Shown: in pieces, positions 45,841 to 54,102 of the stretch
How positions within the stretch are numbered: the first letter of the stretch is position 1
Layout: the number at the start of each line of letters is the position of its first letter
DNA from: JADHMP01 sp016779985
GTDB lineage: Bacteria; Bacteroidota; Bacteroidia; Flavobacteriales; Flavobacteriaceae
Direction of reading: 5' to 3'
DNA length: 64,000 bases
Assembly (NCBI GenBank): GCA_016779985.1
Contig: JADHMP010000008.1
Span: forward strand, 1 to 64,000
The notes under the pieces: model-generated
What the model was told of the DNA's origin: nothing
Database searches by the model: none
The model's input: the letters and a program-made list of their open reading frames with translations, nothing else
Translations under genes and position numbers: made by a program

Positions 45841-45879
45841 TGCACGACTATCGTCAGAGGTTGATGGCTTTGCCGTGCA
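45841..45879 (-). promoter_or_regulatory. Structured rplS leader, three-way-junction fold
   Basis: On the minus strand an outer stem TGCAC/GTGCA encloses two small hairpins, GGC-AAA-GCC and GAC-GATA-GTC, joined by ATCAACCTCT. Every stem is perfect. It ends 29 bases before the rplS ATG. Ribosomal-protein leaders of this sort often bind their own product. The outer 5' arm overlaps the internal promoter, so the full fold would need a transcript from trmD. Confidence 0.5.
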
Positions 45880-45907
45880 AAATTAATATTTATTTTATTG
45901 TAACCAA
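45878..45907 (-). promoter_or_regulatory. rplS internal promoter TTG-N19-TAATTTTG
   Basis: On the minus strand TTG (45907-45905), 19 bases, then TAATTTTG (45885-45878): an exact match to the Bacteroidota -33/-7 consensus. It would drive rplS independently of trmD. Confidence 0.65.
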
Positions 45908-45922
45908 CATAGACTAGCTTTT

Positions 45923-46315
45923 TTAATCAATCGTTTCTGGTCCACTGACTTTTATAACGTGGCAGCCATCTGATTTGATTTCATAAATAGTTCTGACGCT
46001 ATTGTCTTTCCTAAGGACAACAAACTCAAATCGCTCGATGAGATTTTTTTGCATTTTAGGAACCAACCCATCGTCAATTATTGGATAAAACCCTGAGCTA
46101 AAATTTTCAAAACGCAGGGTGTCTCCTGTAGCTTCTCTGATAGTATAAAAATCGATTGGCAGTTCTCCTTCCACTTTGACACCTATTGTGATAAAAATTT
46201 TTGTGCAAACTAAAAGGTCATCTTGAGCATCAATTGAATTTTTCTCACATCTCAATTGTATTTGGATAATGAATAAAAAAAACAATAGATAGTATTTAGA
46301 GATTAACTTCAACAT
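45923..46315 (-). CDS. Unknown exported protein, possible lipoprotein
   Basis: The protein has 130 residues. A hydrophobic N-terminal segment (about 4-21) is followed by Cys23 in IQLRCEKNS, which could be a signal-II site although Arg at -1 is unusual. The mature part has a predicted beta-rich character and two more cysteines (C37, C118), with no family I recognise. It lies 13 bases after trmD and before rplS on the same strand, interrupting the usual trmD-rplS adjacency. Confidence 0.65.
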   Translation of the reverse strand: MLKLISKYYLLFFLFIIQIQLRCEKNSIDAQDDLLVCTKIFITIGVKVEGELPIDFYTIREATGDTLRFENFSSGFYPIIDDGLVPKMQKNLIERFEFVVLRKDNSVRTIYEIKSDGCHVIKVSGPETID

Positions 46316-46328
46316 GGGGCTAAAGCTT

Positions 46329-47000
46329 TTACAGTAAATCAGGACGGCGTTTGTGTGTGCTTTCTAGCGCTTTTTTTTCACGCCACTCTTCAATTTTCTG
46401 TGTATTTCCTGAGGTTAGTATTTCGGGCACATTCCATCCTTTGTAGCTAGCAGGTCTTGTATAAATGGGTGCTGCTAAAAGATCATCTTGAAAACTATCA
46501 GTCAGCGCAGAAGACTCATCACCGAGAACTCCTGGTAGCAGTCGAATGATACTATCACAAAAAACAGCAGCGGCGAGTTCACCTCCTGATAAAACAAAGT
46601 CTCCTATAGAAACTTCTTTTGTAATCAAATGGTCACGGACTCTTTGATCCACTCCTTTGTAATGGCCACACAGAAGGATGATATTTTTTTTTAATGAAAA
46701 CTGATTAGCTAGACTTTGGTCATGTTGAATACCATCGGGGGTCAAATAAATTATTTCGTCGTATTCTCTACTGTTTTTTAACTCAGTAATACAATTATCA
46801 ATTGGTTCTACTCTCATAACCATACCCGCGCCTCCCCCAAAGGGGTAATCATCAACTTGTTTTTGTTTATTTATTGCATAATCCCTTAGGTGGTGAAAAT
46901 GTATTGAGACCTTGCCGCTTTCAATAGCTCTTTTGATAATCGAAACCTCGAACGGTCCTTTAAGTAACTCTGGGAAAAGAGTGATAATATCAACACGCAT
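46329..47000 (-). CDS. trmD: tRNA (guanine(37)-N1)-methyltransferase
   Basis: The protein has 223 residues, a SPOUT trefoil-knot enzyme. YPFGGGAGMVMRVEPI, LLCGHYKGVDQRVRD and EVSIGDFVLSGGELAA form the SAM-binding knot. It methylates G37 of tRNAs reading CNN codons to prevent +1 frameshifting. It is the first gene of a likely trmD-unknown-rplS unit, following the protease terminator. Confidence 0.97.
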   Translation of the reverse strand: MRVDIITLFPELLKGPFEVSIIKRAIESGKVSIHFHHLRDYAINKQKQVDDYPFGGGAGMVMRVEPIDNCITELKNSREYDEIIYLTPDGIQHDQSLANQFSLKKNIILLCGHYKGVDQRVRDHLITKEVSIGDFVLSGGELAAAVFCDSIIRLLPGVLGDESSALTDSFQDDLLAAPIYTRPASYKGWNVPEILTSGNTQKIEEWREKKALESTHKRRPDLL

Positions 47001-47073
47001 TGAGTGGCTCTTGAATTGCTAAAATAGTAAACAAGGAAGTTTTAATAGTCATTTATTATACTTAAAATGTGCC

Positions 47074-47100
47074 AAAAAAAAGCCCCACTTAAGTGAGGCT
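47074..47100 (-). terminator. Rho-independent terminator after HtrA/Deg protease
   Basis: On the minus strand AGCC-T-CACTT pairs with AAGTG-G-GGCT with one central mismatch (47081-47100), followed by a T-run (47074-47081). It starts eight bases after the protease stop. Confidence 0.85.
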
Positions 47101-47107
47101 CATTTTT

Positions 47108-48517
47108 TTAGCGAATGTATTTATTGAATAAAATACGTTCTTTTTCCCCATCTGGGTTGACCACCAAAATACTCTTAAGATCTTCAACACTAATGTTTTT
47201 GACATCGTCTAATTGATTAATTTTCTTTTCATTGATTTCAAGAATTGCATATCCCTCGTCAATGCCATAGTAATAGCTGGCGCCATTTTGTGCTTTACTA
47301 ATGATGACTCCATTTTCATTCTGATCAAGGCCAAGATTTTTTCTTTGTTGATCGTTTAATGGTTGCAATTCCATACCGAGGAATGAAACTTTATTTATTT
47401 TTTTTAAAGTAACAAAAGTTTCAATGGTTTTTCTTTCTCTTTTATAGGTCACCTTAACCTTTTCACCAGGTCGCTTAGTTGATAAATAGCCAGATAAATC
47501 AGCAAACTTTCTAATAACAACATCGTCTACTTTTTTGATAATATCACCTTTTGTTAATCCTGCTAAATCAGCTCCCATATCAGGCTCTACTTCTGAGATA
47601 TAAAAACCTTCAGTATCGAGAATATCATAGTTTTCAGCTACACTGCTATCAAGAGCTCCTCCACGAATTCCTAATAATCCCTTCTGAACGTTTCCAAATT
47701 CAATAATATCTTCAAAAACTTTTCTAGCAATGTTGCTTGGAACAGCAAAAGAATAGCCAACAAAACCACCTGTAAAAGATGAAATTGCCGTGTTGATACC
47801 TATAAGTTCTCCATTGGTATTGACCAGAGCACCTCCGCTATTTCCCATATTTACTGCGGCATCAGTCTGGATAAAAGATTCATTTTTACGATCATAATTG
47901 TTTAAATCACGAGATTTTGCACTTATTATACCTGCTGTAACAGTTGAATTAAGATTAAAGGGATTTCCCACAGCTAAAACCCATTCACCCACCTTGGCTG
48001 CATCAGAATCACCAAAAGCAATAAAGGGTAATGATTTTTCAGCATCAATTTTGATGACGGCTATATCTGTAGCTGGATCAGTACCAATTAGAGTGGCTGA
48101 ATATGATTTGTTATCATTTAAAGTAACTTCGATTTCAGTATGATCTTCAATCACATGATTATTCGTTATAATATATCCATCAGGGGTCACAATAACACCA
48201 GAACCCGATCCTACTTTTTTAGGATCATCATACAATTTTTTATGATAGAATCGAGACCAAAGGGATTGATCTTCATCATCATATGAACTTGTGTTCTTGA
48301 TGTGAACCACTGTGTTTAGTGTTTTACTAGCCGCTAAAACAAAATCAGTTGTCTCAGCTGCCGTTTTACTTTTAAACGCATAAGTAGTAGGTATCAGATT
48401 TAGATTTTGTTTAGCTTCTAAATTTTGTTTTTCTGGGGTAAAGAAAAAATGATTAATAAAAATAGTGACTCCTGCACTTAGAGAAACCACTAGAAAAAGT
48501 TTAAAAAATGACTTCAT
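47108..48517 (-). CDS. HtrA/Deg-family periplasmic serine protease
   Basis: The protein has 469 residues. An N-terminal uncleaved anchor or signal (about 5-25) precedes a trypsin-like domain with catalytic triad His121 (TNNHVIED), Asp151 (TDIAVIKI) and Ser227 (MGNSGGAL). A PDZ domain (about 275-360, LLGIRGGALD to ETFVTLKK) and a degenerate second PDZ follow. It acts in the envelope against misfolded proteins. Its promoter region is shared with dapF and holds several palindromes. A terminator follows. Confidence 0.94.
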   Translation of the reverse strand: MKSFFKLFLVVSLSAGVTIFINHFFFTPEKQNLEAKQNLNLIPTTYAFKSKTAAETTDFVLAASKTLNTVVHIKNTSSYDDEDQSLWSRFYHKKLYDDPKKVGSGSGVIVTPDGYIITNNHVIEDHTEIEVTLNDNKSYSATLIGTDPATDIAVIKIDAEKSLPFIAFGDSDAAKVGEWVLAVGNPFNLNSTVTAGIISAKSRDLNNYDRKNESFIQTDAAVNMGNSGGALVNTNGELIGINTAISSFTGGFVGYSFAVPSNIARKVFEDIIEFGNVQKGLLGIRGGALDSSVAENYDILDTEGFYISEVEPDMGADLAGLTKGDIIKKVDDVVIRKFADLSGYLSTKRPGEKVKVTYKRERKTIETFVTLKKINKVSFLGMELQPLNDQQRKNLGLDQNENGVIISKAQNGASYYYGIDEGYAILEINEKKINQLDDVKNISVEDLKSILVVNPDGEKERILFNKYIR

Positions 48518-48547
48518 AGCTTTATTGATTTAATGATTAAAACTTTT

Positions 48548-48606
48548 GCTGTTAAAAATAAATACATCTTATTTACCTACCGACATTATTGTCAAATTTT
48601 AACAGC
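48548..48606. promoter_or_regulatory. Nested palindromes between htrA-type gene and dapF
   Basis: Outer 10-bp perfect arms GCTGTTAAAA (48548-48557) and TTTTAACAGC (48597-48606) enclose TAAATA-CATCT-TATTTA (48559-48575) and GACA-TTAT-TGTC (48582-48593). All are perfect. The block may be a multi-site operator, or a leader fold for the minus-strand protease mRNA. Confidence 0.5.
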
Positions 48607-48628
48607 TTTTTAAGCCCACCAAAAAGTG

Positions 48629-48636
48629 TACCTTTG
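48629..48636 (+). promoter_or_regulatory. dapF -7 box (TACCTTTG)
   Basis: TACCTTTG is an exact TAnnTTTG match. A start about five bases downstream coincides with the GTG at 48641, so the mRNA may be almost leaderless. Confidence 0.5.
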
Positions 48637-48640
48637 CCCA

Positions 48641-49423
48641 GTGCAAATAACGTTCCAAAAATATCAAGGCGCTGGCAATGACTTTATTATGCTAGATAAT
48701 AGAGCGGGACAATATTCATCAATACAGGAGTCTTTGATAGAGCACTTGTGTGATCGAAATAGAGGGATTGGAGCTGATGGCTTAATTATGATTGAAGCCA
48801 GTAATAAAGTTCATTTCAAGATGATTTATTTTAATTCTGATGGCAAAGAAAGCAGTATGTGTGGCAACGGTGGGCGTTGTGCCGTAGCATTTGCCCATAC
48901 ACTACAGATGGTTCAATCAGAATGTACTTTTGAGGCTATTGACGGCTTGCATAAAGCTGAAATTTTGTCAGATAAATCGGTTCAAATTAGCATGAATAAT
49001 GTCAGTCAAATTGAAACTTACGACGATACTTTGATTATGAATACTGGTTCACCTCATTGTGTGGTTCTGAAAAACGATATTGATACTCTAGAAATAATAA
49101 AAGAAGCAGCTAAAATTCGCTATGCGGAGCCTTTTAAAAGAGAGGGTATAAATGTAAACTATATTGCTACTAATGAATCTGGTGAACTTCAAATTAGAAC
49201 TTATGAAAGAGGAGTAGAAAATGAGACTCTTGCCTGTGGAACTGGTGCGGTAGCTGCTGCTATTGCTGCTGATTTTTGGAGTTTAGATTGTCAGAAATCT
49301 CCTATGACTATAAAAGCTTTAGGAGGAATACTCAAAGTAGGATTTGATAAAACGGAACGGGGCTATGAGAAAATAGTGCTTTCTGGTCCAGCTGAATTTG
49401 TTTTTTCAGGGAAAATATCATGA
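48641..49423 (+). CDS. dapF: Diaminopimelate epimerase
   Basis: The protein has 260 residues. The two active-site cysteines are in MCGNGGRC and ACGTGAVAAA, and FQKYQGAGNDFIMLDN is the N-terminal signature. It converts LL- to meso-diaminopimelate for peptidoglycan and lysine. The start is GTG at 48641 (MQITFQKY); an upstream in-frame GTG at 48626 would lie before the TACCTTTG promoter box. It overlaps the GNAT gene by four bases (ATGA), forming dapF-GNAT-mltG. dapA is at 59.2 kb. Confidence 0.95.
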   Translation: MQITFQKYQGAGNDFIMLDNRAGQYSSIQESLIEHLCDRNRGIGADGLIMIEASNKVHFKMIYFNSDGKESSMCGNGGRCAVAFAHTLQMVQSECTFEAIDGLHKAEILSDKSVQISMNNVSQIETYDDTLIMNTGSPHCVVLKNDIDTLEIIKEAAKIRYAEPFKREGINVNYIATNESGELQIRTYERGVENETLACGTGAVAAAIAADFWSLDCQKSPMTIKALGGILKVGFDKTERGYEKIVLSGPAEFVFSGKIS

Positions 49424-49938
49424 TAGCGTTAGAAACAGTTTTTTTGAGGGCCTTAGAGCCTGAAGATATCAATGTGCTCTTTTCGATTGAAAATGATTCT
49501 TCTTTACAATCTTTTTCTACTCATAATGGCCCCTATTCTAGATTTATACTTCAGCGTTATCTGGAGCAACAAAACCAATCAATCTATGAACAACAACAAC
49601 AGAGGTTGGTCATATCTGATCAATCAAAGAATGCTTTGGGTTTAGTTGATTTATTTGAATTTGAACCTAAAAGCAAAAGAGCAGGAGTGGGGCTAGTTGT
49701 TTTAGCACCTTATAGAAAAATGGGAGTTGCTAAAAAAACCTTGACTTTGTTAGAAAAATATGTGATTGACAACTATGACTTGCATATGCTCCATGCTGAT
49801 GTGTTGTCATCAAATCTTGCAAGCTGTCGTTTATTTGAAAGTTGCAAATTTGTAGAAATGGGAATTAAACGAGAATGGTATTATATTGATTCAACTTATC
49901 AGGATGCTAAATTCTATCAAAAACTCTTGAAAAGATGA
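49420..49938 (+). CDS. GNAT-family N-acetyltransferase, RimJ/SpeG-like
   Basis: The protein has 172 residues. It begins VFLRALEPEDINVLFSIEND, like RimJ/RimL and spermidine acetyltransferases, with AGVGLVVLAPYRKMGVAKKT carrying the acetyl-CoA loop and SNLASCRLFESCKFVEMGIKR at the C-terminal end. The acceptor is unknown. It is coupled to dapF and mltG by four-base overlaps on both sides. Confidence 0.87.
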   Translation: MIALETVFLRALEPEDINVLFSIENDSSLQSFSTHNGPYSRFILQRYLEQQNQSIYEQQQQRLVISDQSKNALGLVDLFEFEPKSKRAGVGLVVLAPYRKMGVAKKTLTLLEKYVIDNYDLHMLHADVLSSNLASCRLFESCKFVEMGIKREWYYIDSTYQDAKFYQKLLKR

Positions 49939-50978
49939 ATCGATTTAAGGCTTTGGCGCTAATGTCCCTTCTTGGTGTTGTAGTGGGTTTATATTTTACA
50001 GTTAATTTTTTTAACATTTTTTTGTGGGACAACACCCTTTTTGCTAACAGCAATCAAATCATTTATATTGATTCGGATGATAATTTTGATTCCCTGGTGG
50101 CAGATTTAGGCCCCTATTTAAAATCGAAGGACAACTTTATTACAGCGGCTTATAAAAAAGGATACAGTAGTCGAATAAAATCGGGAAAATATCTTCTTTC
50201 TCAGGGAATGGGAAATAACGAAATGATCAATTCACTACGTTCTAATGCCCAAATTGTTAAAGTTACTTTTAACAATCAGGAGCGATTAGAAAACCTTGCA
50301 GGGAGAATTGCTAAGCAGATAGAAGCTGATAGTTTGAGCTTGTTGAAAGCCTTTAAGGAGCCTTCCTTTTGGAAGGATAAGGCTTTTGAAGAGGAAACTT
50401 ATTTCGCAATGTTTTTACCGAACACTTATAACTTTTATTGGGATGTAAGTCCAGAAATTTTTAGAGAAAAAATGTGGATCAATTATCAATCCTTTTGGAA
50501 TGAGGAGCGTCGTCAAAAAGCTAAGAAAATTGGTCTTTCTGCTGAAGAAGTGATAACATTAGCTTCAATTGTCCAAAAAGAAACCAATAAAAAAGAAGAA
50601 TATGTAAGGGTGGCTGGGGTCTATTTGAATCGATTGAAAAAAAGAATGAAGCTTCAGGCTGATCCCACTGTCATTTTTGCACTTAAAAAAAAGTCAAATA
50701 ATTTTAATCTTGTAATCAAACGTGTTCTTTTAAAAGATTTAAATGTAAAATCTCCTTATAACACTTATACAAACTATGGACTTCCACCTGGTCCAATCAC
50801 TATGCCTGATTTAAATGTTATAGATGCAGTATTAAATGCTGAAAAACACAACTATCTGTATTTTGTTGTAAACCCAGAAAAACCTGGATATCATCGTTTT
50901 GCAAAAAGCTTGAGAGAACACAACAGTAACAGGAAAAAATATACGCAATGGCTCAACCGAAAAAGAGTATATCGTTAA
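49935..50978 (+). CDS. mltG: Endolytic murein transglycosylase MltG
   Basis: The protein has 347 residues. A single N-terminal membrane helix (about 7-27) is followed by a LysM-like region and the YceG catalytic domain. ASIVQKETNKKEEYVRVAGV carries the catalytic glutamate, and LQADPTVIFAL and YNTYTNYGLPPGPI are conserved. It cleaves nascent glycan strands and sets their length at the inner membrane. It is the last gene of dapF-GNAT-mltG, sharing four bases with the end of the convergent methyltransferase gene. Confidence 0.94.
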   Translation: MNRFKALALMSLLGVVVGLYFTVNFFNIFLWDNTLFANSNQIIYIDSDDNFDSLVADLGPYLKSKDNFITAAYKKGYSSRIKSGKYLLSQGMGNNEMINSLRSNAQIVKVTFNNQERLENLAGRIAKQIEADSLSLLKAFKEPSFWKDKAFEEETYFAMFLPNTYNFYWDVSPEIFREKMWINYQSFWNEERRQKAKKIGLSAEEVITLASIVQKETNKKEEYVRVAGVYLNRLKKRMKLQADPTVIFALKKKSNNFNLVIKRVLLKDLNVKSPYNTYTNYGLPPGPITMPDLNVIDAVLNAEKHNYLYFVVNPEKPGYHRFAKSLREHNSNRKKYTQWLNRKRVYR

Positions 50979-51697
50979 ATGGAGTTAATAATAAAAATAG
51001 CCGGTTTTTTATGAAGATTTGGTTTACTTTTCTTCCAATCATTTACAGCAGCGGTTTTGATAAATGAACTCTCCAAGGTTAGGTTGCAGGCAATGCAAAG
51101 TTCTGTTTGTGGGTTTAAATTTTTTATCAAATCATTAAATAGTTTTTCATTTCTGTAGGGGGTTTCAATGAAAATTTGGGATTGATTTTCTTTAAGAGAT
51201 TTTTTCTCATACAATTTAAGTGCCCTTACTCTCTGATTTTTATCAATAGGTAAATAGCCATTAAAAGCAAAGTTTTGGCCATTCATCCCAGAGGCCATTA
51301 GACCTAATAAAATTGAGGAAGGCCCTACCATTGGCTTGACTTCTATGCCAAAATGATGAGCCCTTTTGACAATGGTGGCACCAGGATCAGCCACACCCGG
51401 ACAACCTGCATCTGATAGTAAACCCATAGATATATTCTCTTTTAGCGGATCTAAATAGGTTTCCATCTCTAGTTGAGTTGTGAATTTATTCAGTAACCAA
51501 AAGGTTAGTTTTTCTTGATTTTTTTGTGGTGTAATTTTTTTAATAAAAGCTCGTGCGTTTTTTTCATTTTCAACAATGTAATGATCTAATTCCTCAATTT
51601 TTTTTTTAATTGTTAGTGGTAAAACTTCAAGAGGGGGATTTTCTCCTAAGGGAGTTGGAATTAAATAAAGTGTGCCTTGAGGTTGGGTAGATTTCAT
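50975..51697 (-). CDS. SAM-dependent methyltransferase, tetrapyrrole-methylase (RsmI-like) family
   Basis: The protein has 240 residues. LYLIPTPLGENPPLEVLP, LLSDAGCPGVADPGA and MVGPSSILLGLMASGMNG match the RsmI/tetrapyrrole-methylase fold and SAM site. It looks like the second, divergent RsmI-type paralogue common in Bacteroidota, not the standard enzyme for C1402 of 16S rRNA, so the target is uncertain. Its ATG overlaps the stop of the LMW phosphatase gene by four bases. Confidence 0.85.
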   Translation of the reverse strand: MKSTQPQGTLYLIPTPLGENPPLEVLPLTIKKKIEELDHYIVENEKNARAFIKKITPQKNQEKLTFWLLNKFTTQLEMETYLDPLKENISMGLLSDAGCPGVADPGATIVKRAHHFGIEVKPMVGPSSILLGLMASGMNGQNFAFNGYLPIDKNQRVRALKLYEKKSLKENQSQIFIETPYRNEKLFNDLIKNLNPQTELCIACNLTLESSFIKTAAVNDWKKSKPNLHKKPAIFIINSI

Positions 51698-52140
51698 TGA
51701 AGGAATTTCTTGAGTTGTTTACTACAAGCTTCCTCCAAGATATGGAAAACATTTAAAAAGTCAGATTCATCACCATAATATGGGTCTGGAACTTCCTCCT
51801 CATTTTCTCTTAGGTAATGGATTTTAGATCTTTCCAAACTATTTTCTGCCAGTTGAGATAAATAAGTATAGTTTTTTTTATCCATTACAAAAATGTAAGT
51901 AAATTCTTTAAAATCAGATTTACAAAAGCCACGTGCTCGATGAGAAGATAAGTTAATCCCAAATTTTTTTGCTACGGCAATACTCCTTGGATCAGCGGGT
52001 TTGTTTTCATGAAAATTTGCCGTTCCTGCTGAATCAATCTCAATTTTCAAATGTTTCGTTTTGTTTCTCAAGATGACTTTGGCCAAAGGAGAACTACAAA
52101 TGTTCCCCAAACAGACCATAAGCACCTTATTAGGTTTCAA
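51694..52140 (-). CDS. Low-molecular-weight protein-tyrosine-phosphatase homologue lacking the P-loop arginine
   Basis: The protein has 148 residues. The P-loop reads VCLGNICSSPLA: the nucleophile Cys10 is kept, but the residue that should be Arg in the C-x5-R motif is Ser16 (codon AGT). The general-acid loop VPDPYYGDESDF and DPRSIAVAKKFGI are intact. In this family the arginine binds phosphate and is essential, so the protein may be inactive, act as a phosphate-binding pseudophosphatase, or carry a sequence error. It sits between dnaA and the methyltransferase, coupled to the latter. Confidence 0.88.
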   Translation of the reverse strand: MKPNKVLMVCLGNICSSPLAKVILRNKTKHLKIEIDSAGTANFHENKPADPRSIAVAKKFGINLSSHRARGFCKSDFKEFTYIFVMDKKNYTYLSQLAENSLERSKIHYLRENEEEVPDPYYGDESDFLNVFHILEEACSKQLKKFLQ

Positions 52141-52150
52141 AAAGAAAAAA

Positions 52151-53578
52151 TTAAAGGGTTAATTTCTGACTTAAATCTTCTACGTATTTACGAAATTGTT
52201 TGTCTGTAAAGCTTAGATTATCAACTGTTTTACAGGCGTGAAGCACTGTGGCATGGTCTCGTTTGCCAATTTGATTTCCAATGCTGGCTAAAGAGGCTTT
52301 GGTGTACTTTTTAGCAAAATACATGGCTAGCTGACGGGCCTGAACAATGTGTCTCCTTCTTGTTTTGGATTGTAAAGTATTCACATCCATTTGAAAATAT
52401 TCTGAAACTATTTTTTGGATGTAGTCTATAGAAACTTCACGTTTGGTGTTTTTGACAAATTTTTGAACAATATTCGTGGCTAATTCAATAGTCACGTCAG
52501 CTTTATTAAAGGAAGATTGAGCAATTAGTGAAATGATGGCTCCCTCAAGTTCTCTGACATTTGTTTTTATATTTTTAGCTACATATTCAACAATTTCATC
52601 CTCAATAGAAACTCCGTCGCGATAGAGTTTATTTTTTAAAATAGAAATACGTGTTTCTAAATCGGGCACTTGCAACTCTGCAGACAATCCCCATTTAAAT
52701 CGTGACAACAAACGTTGTTCTATGTCTTGCATATCAACAGGAGCCTTGTCTGAAGTCAAAATGACCTGTTTTCCATTTTGGTGAAGGTGATTAAATATGT
52801 GAAAGAAAACATCTTGGGTGCCCGCTTTACCAGAAAGAAATTGTACATCATCAATTAAAAGAACATCCAATAATTGATAAAAATGAATAAAGTCATTTCT
52901 AGTATTTTTTTTGACCGACTCGATATATTGTTGAGTGAATTTTTCTGCCGCTATGTATAAAACTGTTTTATCAGGATGCTTTTCTTTTATTTCTACTCCT
53001 ATTGCGTGCGCTAAATGGGTTTTCCCCAGACCTACACCTCCAAAAATGAGTAGTGGATTGAAAGAAGTTCCACCAGGCTTGAGAGCAACTGCCAAAGCAG
53101 CTGATCTTGCCAAACGATTTGAATCGCCCTCTAAAAAATTATCAAAATTATAATTTGGATTGAGTTGTGATTCTATTTGTAGATTCTTAATCCCTGGAAT
53201 AACAAAAGGATTTTTTAATTCACCATTAGAGGAATTTAGAGGAGCATCTACTTGTTGAAGCACCATTTGGGGTCTATTATTACTAGGAATACTCTCCGTA
53301 AATGGCGTTCGATTACCATAGGTGTTTTCCATTTTAATGATGTATACCAGTCTTGCATCATTTCCCATTTCACGAAGCAGGCACGATTTGAGCAATTTCA
53401 CATAATGCTCTTCTAACCATTCATAAAAAAATTTGCTGGGAACTTGTATGCTTAACACCTTATTTTCCAATTTTACGGGAACTATGGGCTCAAACCAAGT
53501 TTTGTAGGCTTGATCTTGTATATTGTCCTTAATATAGACCAAACAATTTTCCCATACCGACTGGGCAGATGCGCTCAT
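52151..53578 (-). CDS. dnaA: Chromosomal replication initiator DnaA
   Basis: The protein has 475 residues with four domains. Domain I is at 1-85; the AAA+ core has Walker A GGVGLGKTHLAHAIG and Walker B LLIDDVQFLSG; domain IV has the DnaA-box-binding helix-turn-helix with KRDHATVLHACKTV. It melts oriC and loads the helicase. The LMW phosphatase gene follows after ten bases. The 524 bases upstream are very AT-rich but lack clear DnaA boxes. Confidence 0.98.
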   Translation of the reverse strand: MSASAQSVWENCLVYIKDNIQDQAYKTWFEPIVPVKLENKVLSIQVPSKFFYEWLEEHYVKLLKSCLLREMGNDARLVYIIKMENTYGNRTPFTESIPSNNRPQMVLQQVDAPLNSSNGELKNPFVIPGIKNLQIESQLNPNYNFDNFLEGDSNRLARSAALAVALKPGGTSFNPLLIFGGVGLGKTHLAHAIGVEIKEKHPDKTVLYIAAEKFTQQYIESVKKNTRNDFIHFYQLLDVLLIDDVQFLSGKAGTQDVFFHIFNHLHQNGKQVILTSDKAPVDMQDIEQRLLSRFKWGLSAELQVPDLETRISILKNKLYRDGVSIEDEIVEYVAKNIKTNVRELEGAIISLIAQSSFNKADVTIELATNIVQKFVKNTKREVSIDYIQKIVSEYFQMDVNTLQSKTRRRHIVQARQLAMYFAKKYTKASLASIGNQIGKRDHATVLHACKTVDNLSFTDKQFRKYVEDLSQKLTL

Positions 53579-54102
53579 AAATTAGGTTCTCTTCGTTTTT
53601 AAATTAGTAAACGGGCTGTCTTAACAACTACCTCAACAAATATGCTTTAAAATTTTATTAAAAAAAATGATTTTGGGGTTGAATTTTAAGTTTTTTTTTA
53701 TCAAATTATAAGAGGCACAAAATATAAGGTGTTTCTAAGATTCTTACACAAATTTATCTTATTTATTTTTCAATTTATATTTTGTGTCGCTATTTCTATT
53801 TTTATATAAAAAAAATACCATGTGCTCTATAATTTTCATAAAATATTGTCTTTCAATAGTTTAATTATAATATTAGGTCAATGTATAGTCAAATTTAAAA
53901 ATGTATAAATGAAAATCAAAATCCTTAGTCCTTGATAATGAGCAACTAAGAAAATACACAGAAAGTGTAACTTTTTTAATTAATAAATTTTGAGAATAGA
54001 TCAAAATAACCATGTTGAAAAACTAAAAAAGATCCTTAGTAAAGCATTCAGAAAGATTTTAATATAATTCTCTAAGGAATATGAATAATTCAAGGGTTGT
54101 TA
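53579..54102. other. AT-rich intergenic region upstream of dnaA
   Basis: This is the longest gene-free stretch of the window, strongly AT-rich with homopolymer runs. I found no TTATCCACA-type DnaA box with fewer than two or three mismatches, no ORF and no tRNA. ATCCTTAGT occurs at 53921 and 54032, and its core is inverted at 54072 (CTAAGGA). It presumably holds the dnaA promoter (a near match CATATTTG lies on the minus strand). A role as oriC is not shown. Confidence 0.5.

Noticed and set aside
53579..54102. oriC call
   Set aside because: Adjacent to dnaA and AT-rich, but without convincing DnaA boxes; kept only as an unexplained spacer.
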